From NCBI GenBank assembly GCA_902464635.1, contig CABQKC010000039.1, forward strand, positions 1 to 11,202: 11,202 nucleotides of DNA, in the 5' to 3' direction. The notes beneath the pieces are model-generated. The model ran no database searches. It was not told the DNA's origin and saw only the letters and a program-made list of their open reading frames with translations. Positions 1 through 6,943 of this stretch are shown here, piece after piece. The position numbers and the translations under genes are program-made. The stretch is from an uncultured Caryophanales bacterium (GTDB taxonomy: Bacteria; Bacillota_I; Bacilli_A; RFN20; CAG-826). Position 1 is the first letter of the stretch; each line of letters starts with the position of its first letter.

Positions 1-16
1 TTAAAAAATCAAAAAA

Positions 17-47
17 AGCCGATGGTTGTCGGCTATTTCTTGCTCTT
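17..47. terminator. Hairpin terminator at the left edge
   Basis: A 6-bp perfect stem (AGCCGA at 17-22, TCGGCT at 29-34) closes a 6-nt loop. Seven A residues precede it and an interrupted T-rich tract follows it. It could end a plus-strand gene lying left of the window. Read on the minus strand it has the better U-tract, so it may work in both directions. Confidence 0.6.
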
Positions 48-54
48 AGAATAA

Positions 55-304
55 TCTATATGGATTTATTTTGTAAAAGTTCCGTTAAATAATGGGGAAG
101 TAAAGATTTATATTACCCCAGCCGACAATGTATCTTGTTTCGAATTCAGGCTTAACCAAGCCCCATATAAAAATAACCAGGAATTCAATTTCAATATTTC
201 TAAACTTACCATCCGTCAATGGGAATATGAATGATTCTTTTAAGTCTATAAACATCGATAGAAGTGGCTATATATTTTTTGGTTGCTATAATCTAATTAA
301 TTAA
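55..304 (+). pseudogene. Frameshifted remnant of a secreted-protein gene
   Basis: Frame 1 is open from just after a TAA (52-54) to a TGA at 232-234 and encodes about 59 residues of coding-like sequence (for example KIYITPADN and NFNISKLTI). It has no usable start codon. A shift of one base near 225-232 moves the reading into a frame that stays open to TAA 302-304 and ends in NIDRSGYIFFGCYNLIN. Two adjoining open frames without a start are the pattern of a 5'-truncated, frameshifted gene. The tail (F, then R, G and aromatic residues) weakly resembles the C-terminus of the lipoprotein that follows (EFAEKMYYSRVGFVF), so it may be a decayed relative. That relationship is inference; the broken frame is what the sequence shows. 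The promoter of the next gene lies inside its 3' end. Confidence 0.5.
284..292 (+). promoter_or_regulatory. Extended -10 promoter of the 327 lipoprotein gene
   Basis: TGCTATAAT at 284-292 is a full extended -10 (TG, one base, TATAAT). There is no good -35 at the expected distance, which extended -10 promoters tolerate. The predicted transcription start near 299 gives a leader of about 28 nt that contains the ribosome binding site. Confidence 0.55.
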
Positions 305-326
305 AGAGTTCATTAAAGGGGGGCTT

Positions 327-977
327 ATGAGATTTAAATCAAAGATAACATCTAGCTTATTACTTACATTTATTCTCTCTTCATGTGGATTTGTTTTTCC
401 TAAAACACAAGGAGGAGTCCCTGCGGTCCAGCACTTACTTTATGGAGAATCTATCTCTATTTACTCAGATGAAGATGGAAAAGATTGTCTTGGAGAAGTA
501 GCTATTGATTTAGATGACATAGGGATTTGTTTTACCTATAACCTAGTAAAACCGTTTGAATTCCTTTTTGATGCGACCTATTTAAGCTACAAAAATGCTT
601 CTTTTTATAAAAATGATGATAACGAATGCATTGTTTCTGGTTATTACATAGAAATGGGAATGTCAGATTTTGGTTATTTAAGGGATAAAGAGGGCTTTTA
701 TTTTAATTGCTACCTAGGGATAAAATATAAGGATGAATTCACATCAAACCTTCAAAAGAAGTTTTCTTTTGACAAAGGAATCAATATATTCCACATACCT
801 TTATCTAATGATGAATGGCATATAGATAAAAAAGAATTAGAATTGGATTTTGACTCGAAGTCTTCTTGGGGAAATGCTTTTTTAAGTAATACTACATTCC
901 TTAGCCCTGAATTTGCAGAGAAAATGTACTATTCTAGAGTAGGATTTGTATTTTCTTACTCAGATTCAGAGGAATAA
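327..977 (+). CDS. Secreted lipoprotein, paralogue of the 2269 gene
   Basis: The 216-aa product has a lipoprotein signal peptide: a basic n-region (MRFKSK), a hydrophobic stretch and a lipobox LSSC with the modified cysteine at residue 20. The mature protein should be anchored on the outer face of the membrane. I do not recognise the family. It is rich in aromatic and acidic residues with alternating hydrophobic positions, which suggests a beta-rich domain, and has further cysteines at 54, 68, 101 and 128. ATG 327 is preceded by a strong G-rich ribosome site (AAAGGGGGG, ending 4 nt before the start), so the start is secure. Residues 120-168 match the 2269 gene product almost without gaps. The cysteine peptidase gene follows 108 bp downstream of its stop. 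Function unknown; a surface-binding or peptidase-associated role is only a guess. Confidence 0.85.
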   Translation: MRFKSKITSSLLLTFILSSCGFVFPKTQGGVPAVQHLLYGESISIYSDEDGKDCLGEVAIDLDDIGICFTYNLVKPFEFLFDATYLSYKNASFYKNDDNECIVSGYYIEMGMSDFGYLRDKEGFYFNCYLGIKYKDEFTSNLQKKFSFDKGINIFHIPLSNDEWHIDKKELELDFDSKSSWGNAFLSNTTFLSPEFAEKMYYSRVGFVFSYSDSEE

Positions 978-1003
978 GCGCTTAAGTTCGAGTCCTGGAT
1001 AGA

Positions 1004-1054
1004 CAATTTTAAGATAGTGTCAATTCTTGGTAGGGATTTACTATGTTAAAATTG
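1004..1054. repeat. Inverted repeat upstream of the peptidase gene
   Basis: CAATTTTAA (1004-1012) and TTAAAATTG (1046-1054) form a perfect 9-bp inverted repeat with a 33-nt spacer. The right arm overlaps the proposed -35 of the peptidase promoter. It could be a protein-binding site, or a weak hairpin after the upstream lipoprotein gene. AT-rich repeats of this size can arise by chance. Confidence 0.3.
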
Positions 1055-1079
1055 ATTTACTTTGATTTATGGGTATACT
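1052..1079 (+). promoter_or_regulatory. Promoter of the peptidase gene, leaderless geometry
   Basis: The -35 is TTGATT (1052-1057), the spacer 16 nt, and the -10 TATACT (1074-1079). The ATG at 1086 lies 6 nt after the -10 box, exactly where transcription is expected to begin, and no Shine-Dalgarno sequence stands in front of it. The mRNA is therefore probably leaderless. Confidence 0.5.
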
Positions 1080-1085
1080 TTAATT

Positions 1086-2288
1086 ATGATTAAAAATTTA
1101 TTGTTTTTGGTTCTGGCCATTGTTGGGGCAGTTGGCATTGAACCTATTGATTCCTCGGCCCCTGTCAATTTGATTTATGAGTCTAACTTTGACTCTGCTT
1201 ATCCCGGGATTGCCTCTAAGACAACTGTTTATTGTGATGTAGATGAATGCGAGGAGACTCTATACAGATTTAGAGATGGAAAAGCCCTCGTTATCGGGAA
1301 AGATAAATTCCATGATGTTTTAGAAGTCTTTAACAACGATGGAATGGAACACTTCAATTGTATATCCGGAACCTTGTATTCTCGTTTTCATTCAGTTATC
1401 GATGTTTCTAGGGGTAGCAGTCATTCTAATTTGATAGAGCCGTGCTCTAAAGGTGGTAAATTACATTCCGAAACAGAGTCGTTTGAAATAGATGATTTAC
1501 AAGAACATCTGAATAAATGCTTTTATAGTGTAAAAGCGGATGATACGGTTTTTAATTACGATATCCCTTTGCCTAAAATTATAGATATACCAGGACAGCA
1601 TGCATTGTCTTGCTACGAAACTGCTCAAGGCTGGTCGGAATCAAATTGTGAATTAGCTGCAGGCTATGCAGCAATGCGATATTTGATTAATGATAACGGA
1701 AAATATATGCATCAGTTTTCGAGTTTCCCCAAGAAAGCTCAACGAAGATATTACTATCCAGAGTCTGAAGAAAAGGAGACTTACGATTTAGTTAGAAGCA
1801 AAGGTTATGACTACAAAACCTATCCGCTTATTTTCGAAACTGCTTATGCGACCATGAGAAAAAAGGCACTTTCCATTTCTAAAGATTTTGTCCTAAGTGG
1901 AGGATTAAATCCAGGCGATCAATCAAGAATGTTAGAACTATTTGCCTCAGAATATGGTATGAATTCATTTAATTCGTATGAAGTATTCAATTATAATGCT
2001 GAGATGGGGAAAGACAGGTTCCGTGAGTTCATTGATGCCGACATTCCGTTGATGTGGGGAACAACAGGCGGTCAACACGGTACCCATGTTATGACTGTTT
2101 TCGGTTATAAATTTTATAAACATTCAGTTAAAAATTTTTTTGGATTCCCAAAAGATGTATGGAGAACGATACTCAAAGTTTTCGATGGTGAAGGCTTAAG
2201 CTATTTTGATATAACTCAATATTTTAGTTTTGCTAATCATGGAGGCTGTATTCTTGAATATGTCTGGGATGGCAAAGATAACATTTAG
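1086..2288 (+). CDS. Putative secreted papain-like cysteine peptidase
   Basis: The 400-aa product starts with a short hydrophobic signal-like segment (MIKNLLFLVLAIVGAVG) that lacks a lipobox, so it is probably secreted or anchored by its N-terminus. Residues about 20-160 form an unrecognised domain with five cysteines (50, 55, 92, 120, 145). The C-terminal half reads like a papain-fold (C39/C10-like) peptidase. Q181 sits 7 residues before C188 in SNCELAAGYAAMRYL (oxyanion glutamine and nucleophile). GTHVMTVFGY at 332-341 supplies the histidine (H334). D375 or N384 could be the third residue. I recognise the fold by motif only, and the family is uncertain. ATG 1086 is chosen over an in-frame TTG at 1062, which would place the -10 box inside the gene. 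The 3' end overlaps the next lipoprotein gene by 20 nt, and its last codons and TAG lie in that gene's signal-peptide region. Confidence 0.65.
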   Translation: MIKNLLFLVLAIVGAVGIEPIDSSAPVNLIYESNFDSAYPGIASKTTVYCDVDECEETLYRFRDGKALVIGKDKFHDVLEVFNNDGMEHFNCISGTLYSRFHSVIDVSRGSSHSNLIEPCSKGGKLHSETESFEIDDLQEHLNKCFYSVKADDTVFNYDIPLPKIIDIPGQHALSCYETAQGWSESNCELAAGYAAMRYLINDNGKYMHQFSSFPKKAQRRYYYPESEEKETYDLVRSKGYDYKTYPLIFETAYATMRKKALSISKDFVLSGGLNPGDQSRMLELFASEYGMNSFNSYEVFNYNAEMGKDRFREFIDADIPLMWGTTGGQHGTHVMTVFGYKFYKHSVKNFFGFPKDVWRTILKVFDGEGLSYFDITQYFSFANHGGCILEYVWDGKDNI

Positions 2289-2898
2289 TCTATTATTTAC
2301 ATCTATTTTGTCTTCGTGTGGGCTTTTTCATCAAGAAATCATACCGCCTGATTATCCTTGCTTACTTTACGGAGAATCGGTCTCTATTTATTCAAGCAAT
2401 GAAGGGAAAGATCCTTTAGGAGAAATAAGCATTGATTTAGATGAAGTGGGTATTTGTTTTGCTTATAATCTAATAAAACCAGTTGAATTTGTCTTTGATG
2501 CGACATATTTGATCTATAGGAATGCTTCCTTTTATAGATATAACGAAGAAAAACCTTTCACGTATATAATGGATATAAGTATAGGCGAACCTGACTATGG
2601 TTATTTAATGGATAAGGAAGGTCTTTATTTTAATTCTTATCTAGGAATAAAATACAAAGATGAATTCACAAAGAACCTGCAAAAGAAGTTTTCTTTCGAC
2701 AAAGGAATCAATGTATTCCATATACCTTTATCTAATGATGAATGGTATATAGATAAAACTAAATTCGAGCTTTTCTTTCACGAGCAAACCGGTGCAGATC
2801 ATAGTTTCTTAAGCAAAGATATTTTCCTTAGTTCTTCTTTCGCTGAGGAAATGCATTATTCCATGGGCGGTTTCTTATTTACTAATCCAAAAGAATAA
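2269..2898 (+). CDS. Secreted lipoprotein, paralogue of the 327 gene
   Basis: The 209-aa product has a lipoprotein signal peptide with lipobox LSSC and the modified cysteine at residue 17 (numbered from ATG 2269). It is homologous to the product of the 327 gene along most of its length. Positions 2611-2757 match 684-830 at 129 of 147 bases with no gap, and most codon differences are silent. The function is unknown. The start is ambiguous. ATG 2269 gives the usual short n-region but has no ribosome site nearby. GGAGG at 2241-2245 lies 8 nt before TTG 2254 and 14 nt before ATG 2260, both in frame. The gene overlaps the peptidase gene by 20 nt, so translation may be coupled to it. No separate promoter is evident, which suggests co-transcription with the peptidase. 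Confidence 0.8.
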   Translation: MAKITFSLLFTSILSSCGLFHQEIIPPDYPCLLYGESVSIYSSNEGKDPLGEISIDLDEVGICFAYNLIKPVEFVFDATYLIYRNASFYRYNEEKPFTYIMDISIGEPDYGYLMDKEGLYFNSYLGIKYKDEFTKNLQKKFSFDKGINVFHIPLSNDEWYIDKTKFELFFHEQTGADHSFLSKDIFLSSSFAEEMHYSMGGFLFTNPKE

Positions 2899-2980
2899 AT
2901 ACAATTTTCTATTCACTTTTCTTTAACTATTTCCAAAAAATATACATCTTATATTTTGTTGTCTATTTTTACTAAAAATA

Positions 2981-3011
2981 ATTTCTTAAGTTTTAATTTA
3001 AGATATATAAT
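2981..3011 (+). promoter_or_regulatory. Promoter of the 3032 lipoprotein gene with overlapping palindrome
   Basis: The -10 is a perfect TATAAT (3006-3011). At 17 bp spacing the -35 is TTCTTA (2983-2988), a weak match. ATTTCTTAA (2981-2989) and TTAAGATAT (2998-3006) form an inverted repeat of 8 matches in 9 with an 8-nt spacer. It covers the -35 and reaches the -10, so a repressor could bind there. The palindrome's role is inference. Confidence 0.45.
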
Positions 3012-3031
3012 AAAATTCCGAGGTAAAAATT

Positions 3032-3844
3032 ATGAAAAACAAAAGCCTATTATTAATATTACCTGCAGCCACATTATTGGTTAGCTGCGGAAAAGAACCT
3101 GGATCAGATTATAAAGAAGTTGATAAAGAAACCATTGCTAAGTCTGCTAAAGCCGCTAAAGAAGAAGTTAAGAAAGATAGTTTCACTCTTCCAAAGAAAT
3201 TTACAATCTCGAATTCTTCAAAGGTTTCAGGCAAATATGATGAAGATATGGCAGTTGGAAATGCTGAAATAAAGGGTGCTTTCGATTTCGAAAATCGTTA
3301 TATCTATGCCTCTGTTTCTGGTGACACCGGTTCAGATAAAGGTACTGTCGAAACCTGGGCATATGTAAAAGACAATGCCTTTGTTAATGCTATTTCTAGC
3401 GGAGAAACTAAATCCTATGTCAAAGTCGAAACTAATGTCGATACTAGCTTTGATGAAGCCATGAATCAAGCTGGATATGAAAACGAAGACCTCAAGGAAA
3501 TGTTCGTCAGTATCTATGATTCCATTGTAAAAATGGCAAGCGGTATCAATATTGACATTAACATTGATGCAGGTGGACCAAATGGCTCTGCCTCCTATAA
3601 GTTCTATAAAGGAAAAGGGGATGGAGATATCAAAGTCGAAGCCTTTACTAAATTTTCTTCTTCTATAATGTCTTATACAAGCGAATCCAAGATGGTTACT
3701 GCTTCCTATTTACCAGTTTTGGTTACTTCTAAGACTACTGGAAATAATGAAGGATCTGCATTCTCAGTCGAAACTAATACTACCTATGATTGGGATAAAT
3801 GCGACCTTAACTATCCTGATTTAACTACCTTTACTGCTCAATAA
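3032..3844 (+). CDS. Secreted lipoprotein of unknown function, 270 aa
   Basis: A lipoprotein signal peptide ends in lipobox LVSC with the modified cysteine at residue 19. A charged linker rich in Lys, Ala and Glu follows (about 20-48), then a probably beta-rich globular domain with many Ser, Thr and Asp and only one other cysteine (near residue 258). It does not resemble the lipoproteins before it. The overall look (soluble beta-rich body on a short charged tether) recalls lipoproteins of the LolA/LppX type, but I cannot show that from sequence and leave it unassigned. ATG 3032 has GAGG 8 nt upstream. The gene stands alone: it has its own promoter after a 133-bp AT-rich gap and a strong terminator after its stop. 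Many C-ended codons (ATC, GTC, TTC) suggest a better-expressed gene than its neighbours. Confidence 0.8.
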   Translation: MKNKSLLLILPAATLLVSCGKEPGSDYKEVDKETIAKSAKAAKEEVKKDSFTLPKKFTISNSSKVSGKYDEDMAVGNAEIKGAFDFENRYIYASVSGDTGSDKGTVETWAYVKDNAFVNAISSGETKSYVKVETNVDTSFDEAMNQAGYENEDLKEMFVSIYDSIVKMASGINIDINIDAGGPNGSASYKFYKGKGDGDIKVEAFTKFSSSIMSYTSESKMVTASYLPVLVTSKTTGNNEGSAFSVETNTTYDWDKCDLNYPDLTTFTAQ

Positions 3845-3876
3845 TTTGCATTCTTGGTGTTGAACCTCCTTTCTAT

Positions 3877-3912
3877 AAAAGGCGTCCTTATTCCTGGGGG
3901 ACGTCTTTTTTC
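3877..3912 (+). terminator. Strong terminator, probably bidirectional
   Basis: AAAAGGCGTCC (3877-3887) pairs with GGACGTCTTTT (3899-3909) in an 11-bp stem that includes one G-T pair, with an 11-nt loop, and a T-rich tail follows. It ends the 3032 gene. On the minus strand it lies 22 nt after the pflA stop and could also end the pflBA transcript. Confidence 0.85.
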
Positions 3913-3931
3913 TATATAAAAAAGTAGAACC

Positions 3932-4723
3932 TCAATAGGTCCTACTTAGGTATTTATTAAATGAAGCAGTGTCTAGCAACTTATTCGCTCTTTCTATCTC
4001 TTCTTTAGACGGGGCTAGAATATCTTTCAATTTATATTCGATATGAAGTTTCTCGTATTTAGGGATAGCCAAGGCATGATAAGGAAGAATCTCAACCCTA
4101 TCGATATTATTGAATTTAGATAGAAATTCTTTAGATTTTAGCAATACTTCCTTTGAATCAGTATAGGTTGGAAGAAGTACATATCTAATCCAAACAGGGA
4201 AGTTTTTTTCATTTAGGTAATTAAATCCCTCGATGATATTTGAATTTGTTTTTCCCGTGATGGTTTTATGTAATTCTGGATCAACTGCCTTTAAATCCAA
4301 TAGGAACAAAGACGTTAGACTTAGCAATTCATCGAATTTAGCTAGATAAGCTGGTTCTAAATTAAATGTTGCTAAAGAAGTATCAATAACCATCGATATC
4401 CCTTCTTTTTTAAGAAGCTTCCCTAATTCGATAAGGAAATCTAGATATAGAAGTGGTTCCCCTCCGGAAATAGTAACCCCTCCAGTTTGCCCCCAATACC
4501 TTTTATACCTAGTTAAGGAATTAAAGGCTTCTTTTGGAGTGATTTCTTTGCCACAGTTAGGATTTTGCATCTCAACATTATGGCAATATAGACATCTTAA
4601 GGGGCAACCGGAAAGGAATAATATCGATCTAACACCTGGACCATCTACAAGCCCGAAGCTTTCGATTTTATCTGATCTAACTTTGATATTAGAGGTGTTC
4701 GTGGCAGGTTCTAGCAATGACAT
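3932..4723 (-). CDS. pflA: Pyruvate formate-lyase activating enzyme
   Basis: A cytosolic radical-SAM enzyme that uses S-adenosylmethionine and a [4Fe-4S] cluster to place the glycyl radical on pyruvate formate-lyase. The cluster motif CPLRCLYC supplies C40, C44 and C47. It is preceded by the family signature SFGLVDGPGVR (22-32) and followed by the SAM-binding SGGEP (86-90). At 263 aa it is slightly longer than the roughly 246-aa E. coli enzyme because about 12 extra N-terminal residues precede the conserved part. The ATG at 4723 is the only plausible start. It lies inside the 3' end of pflB in another frame (35-nt overlap), and an AAAGGA ribosome site inside pflB stands 11 nt before it. Translation is therefore probably coupled. 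The stop is TGA, consistent with the standard genetic code. Confidence 0.95.
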   Translation of the reverse strand: MSLLEPATNTSNIKVRSDKIESFGLVDGPGVRSILFLSGCPLRCLYCHNVEMQNPNCGKEITPKEAFNSLTRYKRYWGQTGGVTISGGEPLLYLDFLIELGKLLKKEGISMVIDTSLATFNLEPAYLAKFDELLSLTSLFLLDLKAVDPELHKTITGKTNSNIIEGFNYLNEKNFPVWIRYVLLPTYTDSKEVLLKSKEFLSKFNNIDRVEILPYHALAIPKYEKLHIEYKLKDILAPSKEEIERANKLLDTASFNKYLSRTY

Positions 4724-6932
4724 CGAGCTGTTGTTCCTTTGTTAAGTTAATAAATTTTACAGCATAACCAGAAACACGGATAGTGAAGTTTGCATATTCT
4801 GGCTTTTCTGGATGGTTCATGCAGTCGATTAGCTTTTCCTTGCCGAATACATTGACGTTAAGGTGGTGGGCACCTCCATCAAAATATCCATCAAGGACAT
4901 TTACTAGGTTAGAGATACGTTCGGAATCGCTATGTCCAAGGCAATCGGTATTGATTGTTTGGGTATTGGAGATGCCATCAAGAGCATATTCATATGGAAG
5001 CTTGCATAAAGAATTCAAGGAAGCAAGTAATCCATTCTTTTCCGCTCCATAGCTTGGATTAGCACCTGGGGAAAGAGGTTCGCCGGCCTTTCTTCCATCT
5101 GGAAGAGTTCCAGTGGCCTTGCCGTATACAACATTAGAAGTGATGGTAAGGATGGAAGTAGTTGGCTTGGAGTTACGGTAAGTCTTTCTAGAAGCGATAT
5201 AATCCATGAAAGTCTTTAATAAATGGACAGCAATTAAATCGGCTCTATCATCATCGTTACCGTATCTAGGGAAGTCGCCTTCGATTTCAAAATCAACGGC
5301 AATACCCTTTTCGTTTCTAATTGGCTTGACTTTGGCATATTTTATGGCGCTTAAAGAGTCAACGACATGGCTAAATCCGGCAATACCAGTGGCAAAGCTC
5401 CTCATTGGATGGGAATCGATTAAAGCCATTTCGGCAGCTTCATAATAATATTTATCATGCATATAATGGATGATATTCAAGGCTTCGACATAGACTTTGG
5501 CAAGCCATTTCATCATATCCTTATATTTCTCTAGAACATCTTCATAATCTAGATATTCTCCAACGCAAGGACGATATTTTGGACCGACTTGTTCAAATGT
5601 CTTTTCATCAACGCCACCATTAATCGCATATAGCAAGCATTTTGCTAAATTGGCTCTAGCTCCGAAGAATTGATATTCCTTACCAGTTTCAGTAGCGGAG
5701 ACGCAGCAACAAATAGAATAGTCATCTTTCCAGACTGGACGCATGACATCATCATTTTCATATTGGATGGAGCTAGTTAATATAGAGATATGGGATGCAT
5801 ATTTCTTAAATCCAACAGGTAATTTAGAAGAATATAAGACAGTGAGGTTTGGCTCTGGGCTTGGTCCCATGTTTTCTAATGTATGTAAGAAACGAAAGTC
5901 ATTTTTAGTAACCATGCTTCTTCCATCGCTACACATACCGGCGACTTCCAAGGTTGCCCAGATTGGGTCACCAGAGAATAAGGCGTTATAAGAAGGGATA
6001 CGGGCAAATTTGACCATACGGAATTTCAAGACGATTTGGTCTACTAATTCCTGGGCTTCTTTTTCGGTCAATATTCCTTTTTGGAGATCTCTTTCAATAT
6101 AGATATCTAAGAAAGTAGAGATTCTGCCAACTGACATGGCAGCACCATTTTGTGTCTTAATAGCAGCAAGATAGCCAAAATATAGCCATTGGAAAGCTTC
6201 TTTGGCATCTTTTGCAGGCATAGAGATATCAAATCCATAGATAGAAGCCATTTCCTTAATTTGCTTGAGGGCTTTTATCTGCATGGAGATTTCTTCTCTT
6301 TCCTTGACGATTTCTTCGCACATTTCCCCATCATCGGTAAGTGTTAAATCTTCCTTTTTCTTTTCGATAAGGTAATCGATACCGTATAAGGCAATACGTC
6401 TATAATCACCGACAATCCTTCCTCTTCCATAAGTATCTGGAAGACCAGTGATTATCTTATTGTGACGGCAGTGGAGTATTTCTGGGGTATAGGCATCAAA
6501 AACTCCATCATTATGGGTTTTGTGATAGGTAGTGAAAATCTTATGTAATTCTGGATTTGGGGTATATCCATAAGTCTTAAGGCTTTCTTCTGCCATCTTG
6601 ATACCGCCATAAGGCATGAAAGCTCTTTTAAGTGGCTTATCGGTTTGGAGCCCGACGACGACTTCTTTATCTTTATCTAGGTAGCCAGGGCCATAGCTAG
6701 TTAAAGAAGAGACGACATCTTCTTCCATATCAAGTACTCCGCCATTTTCTCTTTCTTTCTTTTGGAGTTCTTGTAATTTTGCCCATAAGGCAGATGTATT
6801 TTCGCTTGGTCCTTCCAAGAAAGATTCATCTCCACCATAAGGAGTGTAGTTAGAGACGATGAAGTCTCTTACATCGATGTCTTCTTTCCATTTGGAACCT
6901 TTGAATGTATCGTAGTATTCTTCATTGATCAT
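4689..6932 (-). CDS. pflB: Formate C-acetyltransferase (pyruvate formate-lyase)
   Basis: Cytosolic glycyl-radical enzyme that converts pyruvate and CoA to acetyl-CoA and formate in anaerobic sugar fermentation. At 747 aa it is close to the 759 aa of E. coli PflB and complete. The radical site is G722 in RVSGYAVKF, 25 residues from the C-terminus. The catalytic cysteines sit in SICCCVSA: the pair next to Val-Ser is C409 and C410 (equivalent to E. coli C418 and C419), with an additional cysteine at 408. Other family landmarks are GLPDTYGRGRI (about 163-173) and NGGVDEKTFEQVGP. ATG 6932 is fixed by an AGGAGG ribosome site (6949-6944) 11 nt upstream. It is the first gene of a two-gene operon with pflA and is read divergently from the 7162 lipoprotein. 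A cre box lies upstream, which suggests carbon-source control. Confidence 0.97.
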   Translation of the reverse strand: MINEEYYDTFKGSKWKEDIDVRDFIVSNYTPYGGDESFLEGPSENTSALWAKLQELQKKERENGGVLDMEEDVVSSLTSYGPGYLDKDKEVVVGLQTDKPLKRAFMPYGGIKMAEESLKTYGYTPNPELHKIFTTYHKTHNDGVFDAYTPEILHCRHNKIITGLPDTYGRGRIVGDYRRIALYGIDYLIEKKKEDLTLTDDGEMCEEIVKEREEISMQIKALKQIKEMASIYGFDISMPAKDAKEAFQWLYFGYLAAIKTQNGAAMSVGRISTFLDIYIERDLQKGILTEKEAQELVDQIVLKFRMVKFARIPSYNALFSGDPIWATLEVAGMCSDGRSMVTKNDFRFLHTLENMGPSPEPNLTVLYSSKLPVGFKKYASHISILTSSIQYENDDVMRPVWKDDYSICCCVSATETGKEYQFFGARANLAKCLLYAINGGVDEKTFEQVGPKYRPCVGEYLDYEDVLEKYKDMMKWLAKVYVEALNIIHYMHDKYYYEAAEMALIDSHPMRSFATGIAGFSHVVDSLSAIKYAKVKPIRNEKGIAVDFEIEGDFPRYGNDDDRADLIAVHLLKTFMDYIASRKTYRNSKPTTSILTITSNVVYGKATGTLPDGRKAGEPLSPGANPSYGAEKNGLLASLNSLCKLPYEYALDGISNTQTINTDCLGHSDSERISNLVNVLDGYFDGGAHHLNVNVFGKEKLIDCMNHPEKPEYANFTIRVSGYAVKFINLTKEQQLDVIARTCHEHL

Positions 6933-6943
6933 AATTGGTTTTT

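Noticed and set aside
983..996. TTCGAGTCC-like tRNA T-loop string downstream of the 327 gene
   Set aside because: The flanking bases do not form a T stem and there is no acceptor or anticodon arm, so it is not a tRNA fragment that can be defended.
1062..1085. TTG at 1062 as start of the peptidase gene
   Set aside because: It would put the -10 box inside the coding region and add residues before an already complete signal peptide; no ribosome site precedes it.
4539..4745. Plus-strand open frame across the pflA/pflB overlap
   Set aside because: It is antisense to two conserved genes, with no ribosome site.
4783..5991. Plus-strand open frames inside pflB (about 4783-5052, 5206-5445, 5743-5991)
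   Set aside because: They are antisense to a fully conserved pflB gene, lack ribosome sites and have no recognisable protein features.
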